Below are positions 16,918 to 25,813 of a DNA stretch of 64,000 nucleotides, in pieces; positions within the stretch are counted from its first letter, which is position 1; each line of letters begins with the position of its first letter. Location of the stretch: contig NZ_VFNI01000005.1 of NCBI RefSeq assembly GCF_006715495.1, positions 186,001-250,000 on the forward strand. Direction: 5' to 3'. This DNA comes from Herbaspirillum sp. SJZ106. Lineage in GTDB: Bacteria > Pseudomonadota > Gammaproteobacteria > Burkholderiales > Burkholderiaceae_D. Both the position numbers and the translations under genes were made by a program. The notes beneath the pieces were generated by a model. The model worked only from the letters and a program-made list of their open reading frames with translations, searched no databases and was not told the origin of the DNA.

Positions 16918-18612
16918 TCAGGCCGGTTCGGCGTGCTCCACCATCAATTGCACGGTGGTCTTGCCGTTGTATTCGTTGGCGTCCAGGCGGAAGGCGACGG
17001 TGGCGTAGTCGGGCAGGGCATCGGCGTGGCCGAACCAGATGGCGTCGTATTTCTGGCCATTCTTTTCCAGCAGCAGCTTCAGGTGTTTTTCTTTCAGGAT
17101 GCGCTGGTTGAGCACGCGGAAGGTGTCGCAAAACACCGGCGGCGCGAAGCCCTGGCCCCAGACCTGCTCATCCATCACGCCGATGAACTGCACCGAATAA
17201 TAGGCGTCCTCCAGCGCGCCGTCGGTTTCGATCACCCGCTCCAGCTGGTTTTGCGTCAGCCAGTCCTGGCCGACCGCTTCGAACGCCTGGGCGAAGGCGT
17301 CGAACGCCTCGGCATGGATGGTCAGCCCGGCCGCCATCGCATGGCCGCCGAACTTAGTGATCACCGACGGCGCGTGCTTGGAAACCAGGTCGAGCGCGTC
17401 GCGCAGGTGGAAGCCGGCGATCGAGCGGCCCGAGCCCTTGATGAAGCCTTCGTCGCCGGGCGCGAAGGTGATCGTCGGGCGGTAGAACTTGTCCTTCAGG
17501 CGCGAAGCCACGATGCCGATCACGCCCTGGTGCCAGGAGGCGTCGAAAACAGCGATGGTGCGGCGGTCGGCCGGGTTGAAGTCGTCCAGCAGGTTCAGCG
17601 CGGTGTCCTGCATGCCGGCTTCGATGTCGCGCCGTTCGCGGTTGATGGCGTCGAGCTCCTGGGCGATGGCCCAGGCCCTGCCTTCATCGTCGGTAGTCAG
17701 GCATTCGATGCCCAGCGCCATGTCGGCCAGGCGTCCGGCCGCGTTCAGGCGCGGGCCGACCGCGAAACCCAGGTCGAACGGCGTGGCGCGGCGCGCTTCG
17801 CGCCCGGCCGCGCGAAACAGCGCGGCGATGCCGGCATGCATCTTGCCGCTGCGCATGCGCTTTAAACCCTGCGCCACCAGGATGCGGTTGTTGGCGTCCA
17901 GCTTGACCACGTCGGCCACCGTGCCCAATGCCACCAGGTCCAGCAGCGTATCCAGCCTTGGCTGGGTTTGCGCATCGAAGATGCCGCGTTTGCGCATCTC
18001 GGCGCGCAGCGCCAGCAGCACGTAGAACATCACGCCCACGCCGGCCAGGTTCTTGCTGGGGAAGCCGCATTCGGGCTGGTTCGGATTGACGATCACGCGC
18101 GCGTCGGGCAGTGCGTCGCCCGGCAGGTGGTGGTCGGTCACGACCACGTCGATGCCGCGCCGCTTGGCCTCGGCCACGCCGTCGATGCTGGCGATGCCGT
18201 TATCGACCGTGATGATCACGTCCGGCGCCTTTTCGCGCACGGTCAGCGCGACGATCTCGGGCGTAAGGCCATAGCCGTACTCGAAGCGGTTGGGCACGAT
18301 GTAGTCGACCTGCGCCCCCAGCAGGCGCAAGCCGCGCAGGCCGACGGCGCAGGCGGTGGCGCCGTCGCAATCGTAGTCGGCCACGATCACCAGCTTCTTG
18401 CGCGCGGCGATGGCGTCGGCCAGGTAACTGGCGGCGGCGTCGATATGCAGCAGGCCGGACGGCGCGATCAGGGCATTGAGCTCGCTGGCCAGTTCGCGCG
18501 CGCTGGCCAGGCCGCGCGCCGCGTACACGCGCGCCAGCACCGGATGCACGCCTTCGGCGATCAGTTGTTCGGACTGCTGGATGGAATAGGGGCGGGTGGC
18601 GATGCGGATCAT
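16918..18612 (-). CDS. recJ: Single-stranded-DNA-specific exonuclease RecJ
   Basis: 5'-3' exonuclease on single-stranded DNA, used in RecFOR recombination, mismatch repair and base excision repair. It is 564 residues long. The DHH phosphoesterase motifs are present: YDCDGATA at 80-87, DNGI at about 137-140, TDHH at 159-162, the DHHA1 region with GGHAMAAGL, and a C-terminal OB domain. The start ATG at 18612 overlaps the last four bases of the preceding rpfE-like gene (ATGA), so the two are probably translationally coupled. The order lysS, prfB, recJ, rpfE resembles the Xanthomonas rpf region. Confidence 0.96.
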   Translation of the reverse strand: MIRIATRPYSIQQSEQLIAEGVHPVLARVYAARGLASARELASELNALIAPSGLLHIDAAASYLADAIAARKKLVIVADYDCDGATACAVGLRGLRLLGAQVDYIVPNRFEYGYGLTPEIVALTVREKAPDVIITVDNGIASIDGVAEAKRRGIDVVVTDHHLPGDALPDARVIVNPNQPECGFPSKNLAGVGVMFYVLLALRAEMRKRGIFDAQTQPRLDTLLDLVALGTVADVVKLDANNRILVAQGLKRMRSGKMHAGIAALFRAAGREARRATPFDLGFAVGPRLNAAGRLADMALGIECLTTDDEGRAWAIAQELDAINRERRDIEAGMQDTALNLLDDFNPADRRTIAVFDASWHQGVIGIVASRLKDKFYRPTITFAPGDEGFIKGSGRSIAGFHLRDALDLVSKHAPSVITKFGGHAMAAGLTIHAEAFDAFAQAFEAVGQDWLTQNQLERVIETDGALEDAYYSVQFIGVMDEQVWGQGFAPPVFCDTFRVLNQRILKEKHLKLLLEKNGQKYDAIWFGHADALPDYATVAFRLDANEYNGKTTVQLMVEHAEPA

Positions 18613-19646
18613 GCGGCGAGTCTTTGTAACGAGGGTTTGCGCCAGAACTTGCGCAGCGCGCTGCGCGTGGTGGAGATCTGCGCCAGCTGGTCGGCGCCGG
18701 TCAGGATCAAATTGATGACGTCGAAGGCGCCGCCGCGCAGCGATGCCAAGAGCGGCGCCAGCCATTCCCGATCCAGGGTTTCCATGCGCTGCAGCCACAG
18801 CCCCCATTCCTCGGCCAGGGCGACTTCCAGCAACTGGTCCAGCAGCAGCAAGCGGTGGCCGCTGCCGGCGGCGACCTCGGCGGCGGTGGGTGGAGTAGCC
18901 GTCGCGGCGCCGAACGCTTGCATCCAGCCGTTCAGGCCATAGCTGGCGGCATAGGCCGGCGTGGCGCCAACCGCGGCATCGGCGCCGCCCCAGATCCACA
19001 TCGAGTTGACCGCCTTCAGCCCGCGCATTTCGCGCTCTTCATTCAGGCTTTCCGAGAACCATTGCATCTGCACTTCGTTTTGCAGCTTGCGCCAGGCCAG
19101 TTCGCCCGGGCCTTCCGGCATCCAGATATCGATATTGCGGCCGCTGGCAGCGGACGGGGTCGAGGTGCGCAGGCCGGCCCAGGCGTCGGCGCGGATGAAC
19201 CAGGTGCGGGCGTCGCCATACACCACTTCATGGCCGATGTCGGTCAACAGCGGCGCGGCCGAGGCAAACAGTTTTTGCGATTGCGCCTCATCCAGCTGCA
19301 ACTGCGCCACATCGGTCAGCACCAGATGGTCGCGCGCGACGTGGATGTGGGCCGGATGCAGCACGAACCATTGGCCGGCGGTCGGCGTGTGGCCGAAGCC
19401 GCGCATCAGCGCCGCGGCGGCGGCCGGGCTGCTGTCCTGGGCCGGCTGCGGCAGGCCGAAGCGTTGCGCCAGCCAGTGCTCATGCGGCAAGGCGCGCGAA
19501 AAAGGATCGTGGGATTGGGGCGGCGCGGCGTGCTTGCCGCGCGCCAGCAGCATCGCCAGCGCCGGCGCCTGGCATTGGCGCAGCAAGTCGCGCGCCATTG
19601 CAGCCGGGGGCAGGGCGAAGGGGATCAGGATGTCGAGTTGATTCAT
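18609..19646 (-). CDS. rpfE: RpfE-type conserved protein
   Basis: Protein of 345 residues of the RpfE/COG4255 kind, found mostly next to recJ in beta- and gammaproteobacteria. It begins MNQLDILIPFALPP and has the family-like WFVLHPAHIHVARDHLVL and MWIWGGADA segments, which recall cofactor-independent phosphoglycerate-mutase relatives. Its biochemical role is not established; in Xanthomonas the rpfE gene lies in the cluster that controls virulence factor regulation. It is translationally coupled to recJ through an ATGA overlap, which suggests a shared role in DNA metabolism or simply conserved operon structure. Confidence 0.8.
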   Translation of the reverse strand: MNQLDILIPFALPPAAMARDLLRQCQAPALAMLLARGKHAAPPQSHDPFSRALPHEHWLAQRFGLPQPAQDSSPAAAAALMRGFGHTPTAGQWFVLHPAHIHVARDHLVLTDVAQLQLDEAQSQKLFASAAPLLTDIGHEVVYGDARTWFIRADAWAGLRTSTPSAASGRNIDIWMPEGPGELAWRKLQNEVQMQWFSESLNEEREMRGLKAVNSMWIWGGADAAVGATPAYAASYGLNGWMQAFGAATATPPTAAEVAAGSGHRLLLLDQLLEVALAEEWGLWLQRMETLDREWLAPLLASLRGGAFDVINLILTGADQLAQISTTRSALRKFWRKPSLQRLAA

Positions 19647-19760
19647 GGGACGCTATTTTAGCGGTTGGCAGCCCAAGCGATGCGGGCGTTGCTGCGGGCA
19701 TCCCGCATTGCACCCGTCGTTCTGGCGCAGTCGGGACCGGCTTGCGCCTGGAAGGCGGGC

Positions 19761-21884
19761 CTAGTCTTGCTTCCAGGCATTCCTGGCCCGCTGCCGCACC
19801 AGCATCCTGACGCTGTCGGGCATGGGCGTGCGCGCGCCGTTGGTTTCGGCCGAGAGCCACAGGCTGTCCTCGAAGTGCGGCAGCATGCGCGGCGTGATGA
19901 AACGGCTGCGGATGGCGTTGACGTGGCGGTCGCCTTGCGGCGTCTGCTGGGTGACGTAGAAGCGCTGCGGCACCACCAGGTGCAGGTATTCCTTGGCGCG
20001 CGTCATGGCTACGTACAGCAGGCGGCGCTCCTCGGCGATCTCGGCTTCGTTGCCGGTGGCCAGATCCGACGGGATGCAGCCGTCCACCACGTTGAGCACA
20101 TGCACCGAGCGCCATTCCTGGCCCTTGGCGGAGTGGATGGTGGACAGCGTCAGGTAGTCCTCGTCGCGGTAGGGCGGTTCCGCATAGTCGCTGCTGGCTT
20201 CGGGCGGATCCAGCGTCAGTTCGGTCAGGAACTTCTCGCGCGAGGCATAGCCGCCGGCCAGTGCGGCCAGCTGTTCGATATCGGCGCTGCGGGCGCCGGC
20301 GTCATCGTACTTGCGTTCCAGTTGCGGCAGGTACCAGTCGCGCGCGGCATGGAGGTCGTCCGGCCATGGCGTGGATGCATGGCGCATCAGCGCATAGGTG
20401 TCGGCGAAGGCCTGCCACTCCAGCGCCGCATTGGCCGGCGGGGCGAAGTTGAGCAGGGCGGCGGCCGGGTTGTCGGCGGCGGCCATCAGGTCCAGCGCCT
20501 TCCTGGCGGTGGTAGGGCCGATGCCGGCGATCAACTGCAGCGCACGAAAGCCCGCCATGCGGCCGTTGGGATTGTGGGCCAGGCGCAGCAGCGAAAGCAG
20601 GTCCTTGATGTGGGTGCTTTCGAGGAACTTCAAGCCGCCGAATTTCAGGAAAGGGATGTTGCGGCGGGCCAGTTCCAGCTCCAGCGCCGCGCTGTGCGTG
20701 GCGGTGCGAAACAGCACCGCCTGCGACTTCAGCGTCAGGCCCTGTTCGCGGTGCGCCAGCACCCGGTTGGCAATCCAGCGCGCCTGTTCCACTTCGTCCG
20801 GGATCAGCACCAGTTGCGGCTTTTGCGAGGAGGCCCGGTCGCTCCACAGGTTCTTGTGGTGGCGTTCGGGAGCCTCGGCGATGACGGCGTTGGAAGCCGC
20901 CAGTATCGGCTGGGTCGAGCGGTAATTGCGCTCCAGCGTGACGATGCGCGCCGGGCGCGAGAACAGCGCGGGGAAGTCGAGGATGTTGCGCACCGTGGCG
21001 CCGCGGAAGGAGTAGATCGATTGGGCGTCGTCGCCCACGGCCGTGACGCCGGCGCCGTCGGGCTTCATGCGCTTCAGGATCTCGGCCTGCAGGCGGTTGG
21101 TATCCTGGTATTCGTCCACCAGCACATGGTCGAAGCGTTCACCCGCATGACGCGCCAGCTCGGCGTCGGACAGCATGTCGGCCCAGAACAGCAGCAGGTC
21201 GTCATAGTCCAGCACGTGCTGCCGTTCCTTGGCGTCGACGTAGGCAGAGAACAGTTCGGCCAGTTGGGCCTCCCATTCGCGGCACCAAGGGAATTGCGTG
21301 TGCAGCACCGTGCCGAGATTTTCGCGGGTGTTGACCGCGCGCGAATAGATGGCCAGGCAGGTGGCCTTCAGCGGGAAGCGCTTGTCGGTGGCCGTCAGCC
21401 CCATCTCATGGCGCAGCAGGCCCATCAGGTCTTCCGAGTCGCCGCGGTCCTGGATGGTGAAATTTTTTTCCAGGCCAATTTGCGCCGCATAGTCGCGCAG
21501 CAGGCGCGCGCCGATCGCATGGAAGGTGCCCGACCACGGCAACTGCGGCGGCTGCGCCGACGGCGGCAGTTGCAGCGCCTGCCCGATCACCTGGCCGACG
21601 CGCCGGCCCATGTCGGCGGCGGCGCGGCGCGAAAAGGTCAGCAGCAGGATGCGTTGCGGATCGGCGCCATCCAGCACCAGTCTGGCGACCCGGTGCGCCA
21701 GCGTGCTGGTCTTGCCGGAGCCGGCGCCGGCCACGATCAGCAACGGATCATGCCGGGCGGGCGGCAGCGTGCCGCCATGTTCTACCGCGGCGCGCTGTTG
21801 CTCGTTGAGCTTGGCAAAGAGGGCGTGGCGGGCATCGGCGGCGGGCGCGGCGGTATCAAGGGCGGCGGCTGGATCTGGCAGCAT
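19761..21884 (-). CDS. UvrD/Rep-family ATP-dependent DNA helicase
   Basis: Superfamily 1A 3'-5' DNA helicase, 707 residues from ATG 21884 (the frame is open to 21971). Motifs: the Q-like LNEQQRAAVEH; Walker A AGAGSGKTS at about 52-60; motif Ia LTFSRRAAADM; motif II VDEYQDTN; motif III GDDAQSIYSFRGA; motif IV LERNYRSTQPIL; motif V TIHSAKGQEW; and motif VI RRLLYVAMTRAKE. The C-terminal tail is shorter than that of E. coli UvrD, so this may be a UvrD paralogue. A near-perfect LexA box lies 37 bp upstream of the start, so it is very likely part of the SOS regulon, like uvrD of E. coli. Confidence 0.93.
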   Translation of the reverse strand: MLPDPAAALDTAAPAADARHALFAKLNEQQRAAVEHGGTLPPARHDPLLIVAGAGSGKTSTLAHRVARLVLDGADPQRILLLTFSRRAAADMGRRVGQVIGQALQLPPSAQPPQLPWSGTFHAIGARLLRDYAAQIGLEKNFTIQDRGDSEDLMGLLRHEMGLTATDKRFPLKATCLAIYSRAVNTRENLGTVLHTQFPWCREWEAQLAELFSAYVDAKERQHVLDYDDLLLFWADMLSDAELARHAGERFDHVLVDEYQDTNRLQAEILKRMKPDGAGVTAVGDDAQSIYSFRGATVRNILDFPALFSRPARIVTLERNYRSTQPILAASNAVIAEAPERHHKNLWSDRASSQKPQLVLIPDEVEQARWIANRVLAHREQGLTLKSQAVLFRTATHSAALELELARRNIPFLKFGGLKFLESTHIKDLLSLLRLAHNPNGRMAGFRALQLIAGIGPTTARKALDLMAAADNPAAALLNFAPPANAALEWQAFADTYALMRHASTPWPDDLHAARDWYLPQLERKYDDAGARSADIEQLAALAGGYASREKFLTELTLDPPEASSDYAEPPYRDEDYLTLSTIHSAKGQEWRSVHVLNVVDGCIPSDLATGNEAEIAEERRLLYVAMTRAKEYLHLVVPQRFYVTQQTPQGDRHVNAIRSRFITPRMLPHFEDSLWLSAETNGARTPMPDSVRMLVRQRARNAWKQD

Positions 21885-21920
21885 CGGGGTGGCGGGGTTG
21901 GTGTTGCTTAAAGCTTTGTA

Positions 21921-21936
21921 CTGTATATATAACCAG
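21921..21936. promoter_or_regulatory. LexA (SOS) box upstream of the helicase gene
   Basis: CTGTATATATAACCAG matches CTGT-N8-ACAG with one mismatch and an all-A/T centre, and the flanking TA and TT extend the match. It closely resembles the known E. coli uvrD SOS box. It overlaps the probable helicase promoter region. Confidence 0.85.
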
Positions 21937-22232
21937 TTCCGTGCGCAATATCGGATGCGGCGCCGTGGCAAAATGCGCGGCAGAAGTTGCCGGGATGGAA
22001 CGTGTTTTGGGATGGCCGCGGCGCTTGCCGCAAATGTAAGACTTCATGTCGCCGAGAACCTATGGGCAAAGCCGGGCTCTATCCCGGCACGGCAGCGAAC
22101 GTGTGACCGGGGTGGGCCGCCTGGCCCATTCTGTGGCAAACTTCGCGCTTCGCCTGTCGAAATGCGCCGCTATCTGTCGTGATGGGGACATGATTGGCCG
22201 CGCTTTTGATTCAGCCTTCTCTCGGAGCAATT
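21937..22232. other. Intergenic region between the SOS helicase and lolC
   Basis: About 296 bp that hold the divergent control regions. The gene-free stretch counted from the helicase start is 348 bp. No small gene is supported. Apart from the LexA box at its left edge I see no clear regulatory motif. Confidence 0.5.
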
Positions 22233-23498
22233 TTGAGTCTAATAAAAAACCTGCCGTTCGAATGGTTGGTCGGCATCCGCTATACGCGCGCTGGCAAGCG
22301 CAGCGGCCGCAACAGTTTCATTTCCTTCATTTCCCTGATTTCCATGGCCGGCATCGCGCTGGGCGTGGCCGCGCTGATCGTGGTGCTGTCGGTCATGAAC
22401 GGTTTCCAGAAGGAAGTGCGCGATCGCATGCTGTCGGTGCTGGCGCACATCGAGGTATTCGACGCTTCCGGCGCCATGCGCGACTGGCAAGCGGTGGCCA
22501 AGCAGACCTTCCAGAACAAGGAAGTGCAGGGCGCCGCGCCCTACGTGGCGGCGCAGGCGATGATGACGCGCGATGACAATGTGCGCGGCGTCCTGGTGCG
22601 CGGCGTGCTGCCGGAAGAGGAGCCCAAGGTTTCCGATGTCGCCAAGCAGATCAAGCAGGGCAGTTTCGCCTCGCTCAAGCCCGGTGAATTCAATATTGTC
22701 CTGGGCGGCGAGCTGGCGCGCGGCTTGCGCGTGGGCATCGGCGACAAGGTGACGCTGATCGCGCCGCAAGGGCAGGTGACGCCGGCCGGGGTGTTGCCGC
22801 GCCTGAAGCAATTCACGGTGGGCGGCATCTTCGAGGCCGGACACTATGAGTTCGACTCTTCGCTGGCCTTCATTCATATCCAGGACGCGGAAACCCTGTT
22901 CCGTCTCGATGCCCCGACCGGCGTGCGGCTGCGCATCCGCGACATGCTGCAGGCGCCGCAGGTGACCCAGCAACTGGCCTCGACGCTGACCGGCGACCTC
23001 TACCTGCGCGACTGGTCGCAGCAGAACAGCAACTGGTTCGCGGCGGTCAAGACCGAGAAACGCATGATGTTCATCATCCTGACGTTGATCATTGCGGTGG
23101 CCGCCTTCAACCTGGTGTCCACGCTGGTGATGACGGTGACCGACAAGCAGGCCGACATCGCCATCCTGCGCACGCTGGGCGCTTCGCCCGGTTCCATCAT
23201 GAAGATCTTCGTCATCCAGGGGGCGCTGGTGGGGCTGATCGGCACGGCCATCGGCGTCGGCCTGGGCGTGGCGGTGGCGCTCAACATCGACGTCGTGGTG
23301 CCGGCCATCGAACGCGCGCTCCACGTGCAGTTCCTGCCCAAGAGCATTTACGTGATCTCCGAGTTGCCTTCCGACCTGATCTGGTCCGATGTCTACACCA
23401 TCGGCGGCGTGGCGGTGGTATTGGCCTTCCTGGCGACGTTGTATCCGAGCTGGGCCGCGTCCCGCGTCAAACCGGCGGAGGCCCTGCGTTATGAATAA
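22233..23498 (+). CDS. lolC: Lipoprotein-releasing ABC permease (LolC/E or LolF type)
   Basis: Inner-membrane permease that extracts outer-membrane lipoproteins and hands them to LolA. It is 421 residues from a TTG start at 22233, chosen because CTCGGAG lies just upstream and the protein then begins [21 protein letters not shown], the usual LolC/E start (shown here only to 20 residues of homology). There are four membrane helices: one at about 28-55, and three after about residue 270 ([20 protein letters not shown], then two more). They enclose a large periplasmic domain and a FtsX-like C-terminus ending in [11 protein letters not shown]. Only one permease gene is present, so the complex is probably a homodimeric LolF-like permease with LolD. 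The gene overlaps lolD by 8 bp. Confidence 0.93.
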   Translation: MSLIKNLPFEWLVGIRYTRAGKRSGRNSFISFISLISMAGIALGVAALIVVLSVMNGFQKEVRDRMLSVLAHIEVFDASGAMRDWQAVAKQTFQNKEVQGAAPYVAAQAMMTRDDNVRGVLVRGVLPEEEPKVSDVAKQIKQGSFASLKPGEFNIVLGGELARGLRVGIGDKVTLIAPQGQVTPAGVLPRLKQFTVGGIFEAGHYEFDSSLAFIHIQDAETLFRLDAPTGVRLRIRDMLQAPQVTQQLASTLTGDLYLRDWSQQNSNWFAAVKTEKRMMFIILTLIIAVAAFNLVSTLVMTVTDKQADIAILRTLGASPGSIMKIFVIQGALVGLIGTAIGVGLGVAVALNIDVVVPAIERALHVQFLPKSIYVISELPSDLIWSDVYTIGGVAVVLAFLATLYPSWAASRVKPAEALRYE

Positions 23499-24204
23499 GG
23501 CAATGGACAACAACCAAGTGGTACTGGCCGCGCGCGGCCTGGGCAAGACCTTCACCCAAGGAAAATATTCGGTGAAGGTGCTGGCCGGCATCGACATCGA
23601 TGTGCGTCATGGCGAGCAGGTGGCCATCGTCGGCGCCTCGGGTTCCGGCAAGTCGACCTTGCTGCATCTGCTGGGCGGGCTGGATACGCCATCCACCGGC
23701 TCGGTCGTGCTGCAGGGCCGGGATTTCGCCAGCCTGGGCGAGTCGGCGCGCGGCGAGCTGCGCAACAAGTCGCTGGGTTTCGTCTACCAGTTCCACCACC
23801 TGCTGCCGGAATTCTCGGCGCTGGATAACGTCGCCATGCCGCTGATGATCCGCCGCGTCAAGCGCGACCAGGCGCAGCAGCAGGCGCGCGAGATCCTGGC
23901 CCGGGTCGGCCTGGAACAGCGCGTGTCGCACGTGCCGGGCGAGCTCTCCGGCGGCGAACGCCAGCGCGTGGCGCTGGCGCGCGCCCTGGTCACGCATCCG
24001 GCCTGCGTGCTGGCCGATGAGCCCACCGGCAACCTCGACCGCGCCACCGCCGACAAGACCTTTGAGCTGATGCTCGAACTGTCGCAGACGCTGGGCACGG
24101 CCTTCGTGATCGTGACCCATGACAGCGACCTGGCCGCGCGTTGCGGGCGGGTCTTGAGATTGTCGGAAAACGGCCTGCAGCAGGCCGGGCCGATTACGGA
24201 GTAA
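23491..24204 (+). CDS. lolD: Lipoprotein-releasing ABC transporter ATPase LolD
   Basis: ATPase subunit that powers lipoprotein release from the inner membrane. It is 237 residues. Walker [10 protein letters not shown] at about 48-56, the Q-loop region [12 protein letters not shown] (typical of LolD/MacB), the signature [15 protein letters not shown], Walker [12 protein letters not shown] and the H-loop VTHD are all present. Its ATG lies inside the 3' end of the permease gene (8-bp overlap), so translation is coupled. The two form one operon, and essential function is expected. Confidence 0.96.
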   Translation: MNKAMDNNQVVLAARGLGKTFTQGKYSVKVLAGIDIDVRHGEQVAIVGASGSGKSTLLHLLGGLDTPSTGSVVLQGRDFASLGESARGELRNKSLGFVYQFHHLLPEFSALDNVAMPLMIRRVKRDQAQQQAREILARVGLEQRVSHVPGELSGGERQRVALARALVTHPACVLADEPTGNLDRATADKTFELMLELSQTLGTAFVIVTHDSDLAARCGRVLRLSENGLQQAGPITE

Positions 24205-24285
24205 GCTTGCTGCATAGCTGCATCGGTGGCGGCGGGGCCCAGCGGGCGCCTGCCGCGTACCTGTTTTGAAAGGGAGTAATACCAA

Positions 24286-25458
24286 ATGAATAAGCGACAA
24301 TGGCTGGAAACACTGGTCGGTTTCGACACTACCAGCCGCAATTCCAATCTTGAACTGATCGCCGCCTTGCGCGACAACCTGGAGCAGCAGGGCATCAAGC
24401 CCTGGTTCGCCCACAACAAGGAAAAGACCAAGGCCAACCTGTTCGCCACGCTGCCGGCCACGGCCGGCGCCAATGCGGGCGCGACCCAGGGCGGCATCGT
24501 CCTGTCCGGGCATACCGACGTGGTGCCGGTGGACGGACAGAAATGGGACACCGACCCGTTCAAGCTGGTCGAGAAGGACGGCGCCCTGTACGCGCGCGGC
24601 AGTTGCGACATGAAGGGCTTCATCGCCACGGCCATGGCGCTCACGCCGGAGTTCCTGGCCATGCCGCGCACCAGGCCGCTGCACCTGGCGTTCTCATATG
24701 ATGAAGAAATCGGCTGCATCGGCGCGCCGGCGATGCTGGAAGAAATCGTCAAGCGCGGCATCAAGGTCGACGGCTGCGTGGTGGGCGAGCCGACCAGCAT
24801 GAACGTGGTGGTGGCGCACAAGGGCATCAACGTGTTCGCCTGCAAGGTGCACGGCAAGTCGGCCCACTCGTCGCTCACGCCGCAGGGCTGCAACGCCATC
24901 GAATACGCCGCGCGCATGATCTGCGCCATCCGCGACTTCGCCGACGCCTACAAGGCCAACGGCCCGTACGACCAGTTCTTCGACGTGCCGTTTACCACCA
25001 TGACCACCAACCAGATCCGCGGCGGCATCGCGGTCAACACCATTCCCGAGCTGTGCGAGTTCACCTACGAGTTCCGCAACCTGCCGGGCATGACGGTGGC
25101 CGATATCCAGGCGCAGATCGATGTCTACGTGCGCGACGTGTTGTTGCCGAAGATGAAGGCGGAGTTCGCCGACGCCCGCATCGAGATCGACAATTTCGCC
25201 GGCAGCCCGGCGCTGGAGGCGGCCGAGCAGGCGGCGATCACCGAGCTGGTGCGCACGCTGACCGGCGACCGCCAGACGCGCAAGGTGGCCTACGGCACCG
25301 AAGCCGGCCTGTTCCAGCAGATCGGCATTCCCACCATCGTGTGCGGCCCCGGCAGCATCGACAATGCGCACAAGCCCAACGAGTTCGTGACGCTGGCGCA
25401 GCTGGATCATTGCGAGCAGTTCCTGCGCAAGCTGGGCAAGTCGCTGGAAGCGGTCTGA
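24286..25458 (+). CDS. argE: Acetylornithine deacetylase
   Basis: M20-family metallopeptidase, 390 residues, which removes the acetyl group from N2-acetylornithine to give ornithine in arginine synthesis. Metal-site motifs present are SGHTDVVPVDG (first His), ARGSCDMKG (bridging Asp), the DEEIGC Glu pair, GEPTSMN, and a C-terminal KPNEF with the last His in AHKPNE. The peptidase dimerisation domain carries AHKGINVFACKVHGKSAHSS. The start has GAAAGGGAGT upstream. Betaproteobacteria usually recycle acetyl groups through ArgJ, so ArgE here may be an alternative or act on a related N-acyl amino acid. A strong terminator follows. Confidence 0.93.
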   Translation: MNKRQWLETLVGFDTTSRNSNLELIAALRDNLEQQGIKPWFAHNKEKTKANLFATLPATAGANAGATQGGIVLSGHTDVVPVDGQKWDTDPFKLVEKDGALYARGSCDMKGFIATAMALTPEFLAMPRTRPLHLAFSYDEEIGCIGAPAMLEEIVKRGIKVDGCVVGEPTSMNVVVAHKGINVFACKVHGKSAHSSLTPQGCNAIEYAARMICAIRDFADAYKANGPYDQFFDVPFTTMTTNQIRGGIAVNTIPELCEFTYEFRNLPGMTVADIQAQIDVYVRDVLLPKMKAEFADARIEIDNFAGSPALEAAEQAAITELVRTLTGDRQTRKVAYGTEAGLFQQIGIPTIVCGPGSIDNAHKPNEFVTLAQLDHCEQFLRKLGKSLEAV

Positions 25459-25504
25459 CGAGATTGCAGGGATAGCACCGGGCTTGTCGTGCCAGGCTCA
25501 GGAA

Positions 25505-25535
25505 AAAGGACGCAAGAGATTGCGTCCTTTTTTTT
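25505..25535 (+). terminator. Rho-independent terminator of argE
   Basis: GGACGCAA and TTGCGTCC form a perfect 8-bp stem (extended by AAA/TTT) with loop GAGA, followed by a run of T. Confidence 0.95.
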
Positions 25536-25813
25536 GTTTGTCCTGTCGGAGATGGGATGGATTGCGGTTTATCCGGGTTAAATTCTGTTTGTCCGTTTCT
25601 TTACTCATGTTAAGAGTTGCAAGCGGCGGTTAAACGGTAAACTCCCTCTCCTGGACCTGGAACGAATCCGGGTATGCTGCATTAAAAAAATACGCTTCGG
25701 GGGAAGCATGCCAGGACGATCATGGCAGTCCAGTCCTCCTTGCGTGCGCGCCGGCGCAGGCCGGCGGCTCTTAATGTGTTTTCATTGAGTCTTCACGCCA
25801 TACCAGTACGCAC
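25536..25813. other. Gene-free stretch before tatD
   Basis: The space between argE and tatD is 355 bp including the argE terminator. No supported gene. It is AT-richer than its surroundings between about 25560 and 25690 and presumably holds the tatD promoter; no convincing -35/-10 pair was identified. Confidence 0.5.

Noticed and set aside
14210-17131. A 973-codon open frame on the minus strand across phoX and the lipoprotein gene
   Set aside because: It is the mirror of GC-rich coding DNA. It has His/Gln/Val/Gly/Arg-rich composition, no domain motif and no ribosome site. phoX on the plus strand has clear family motifs.
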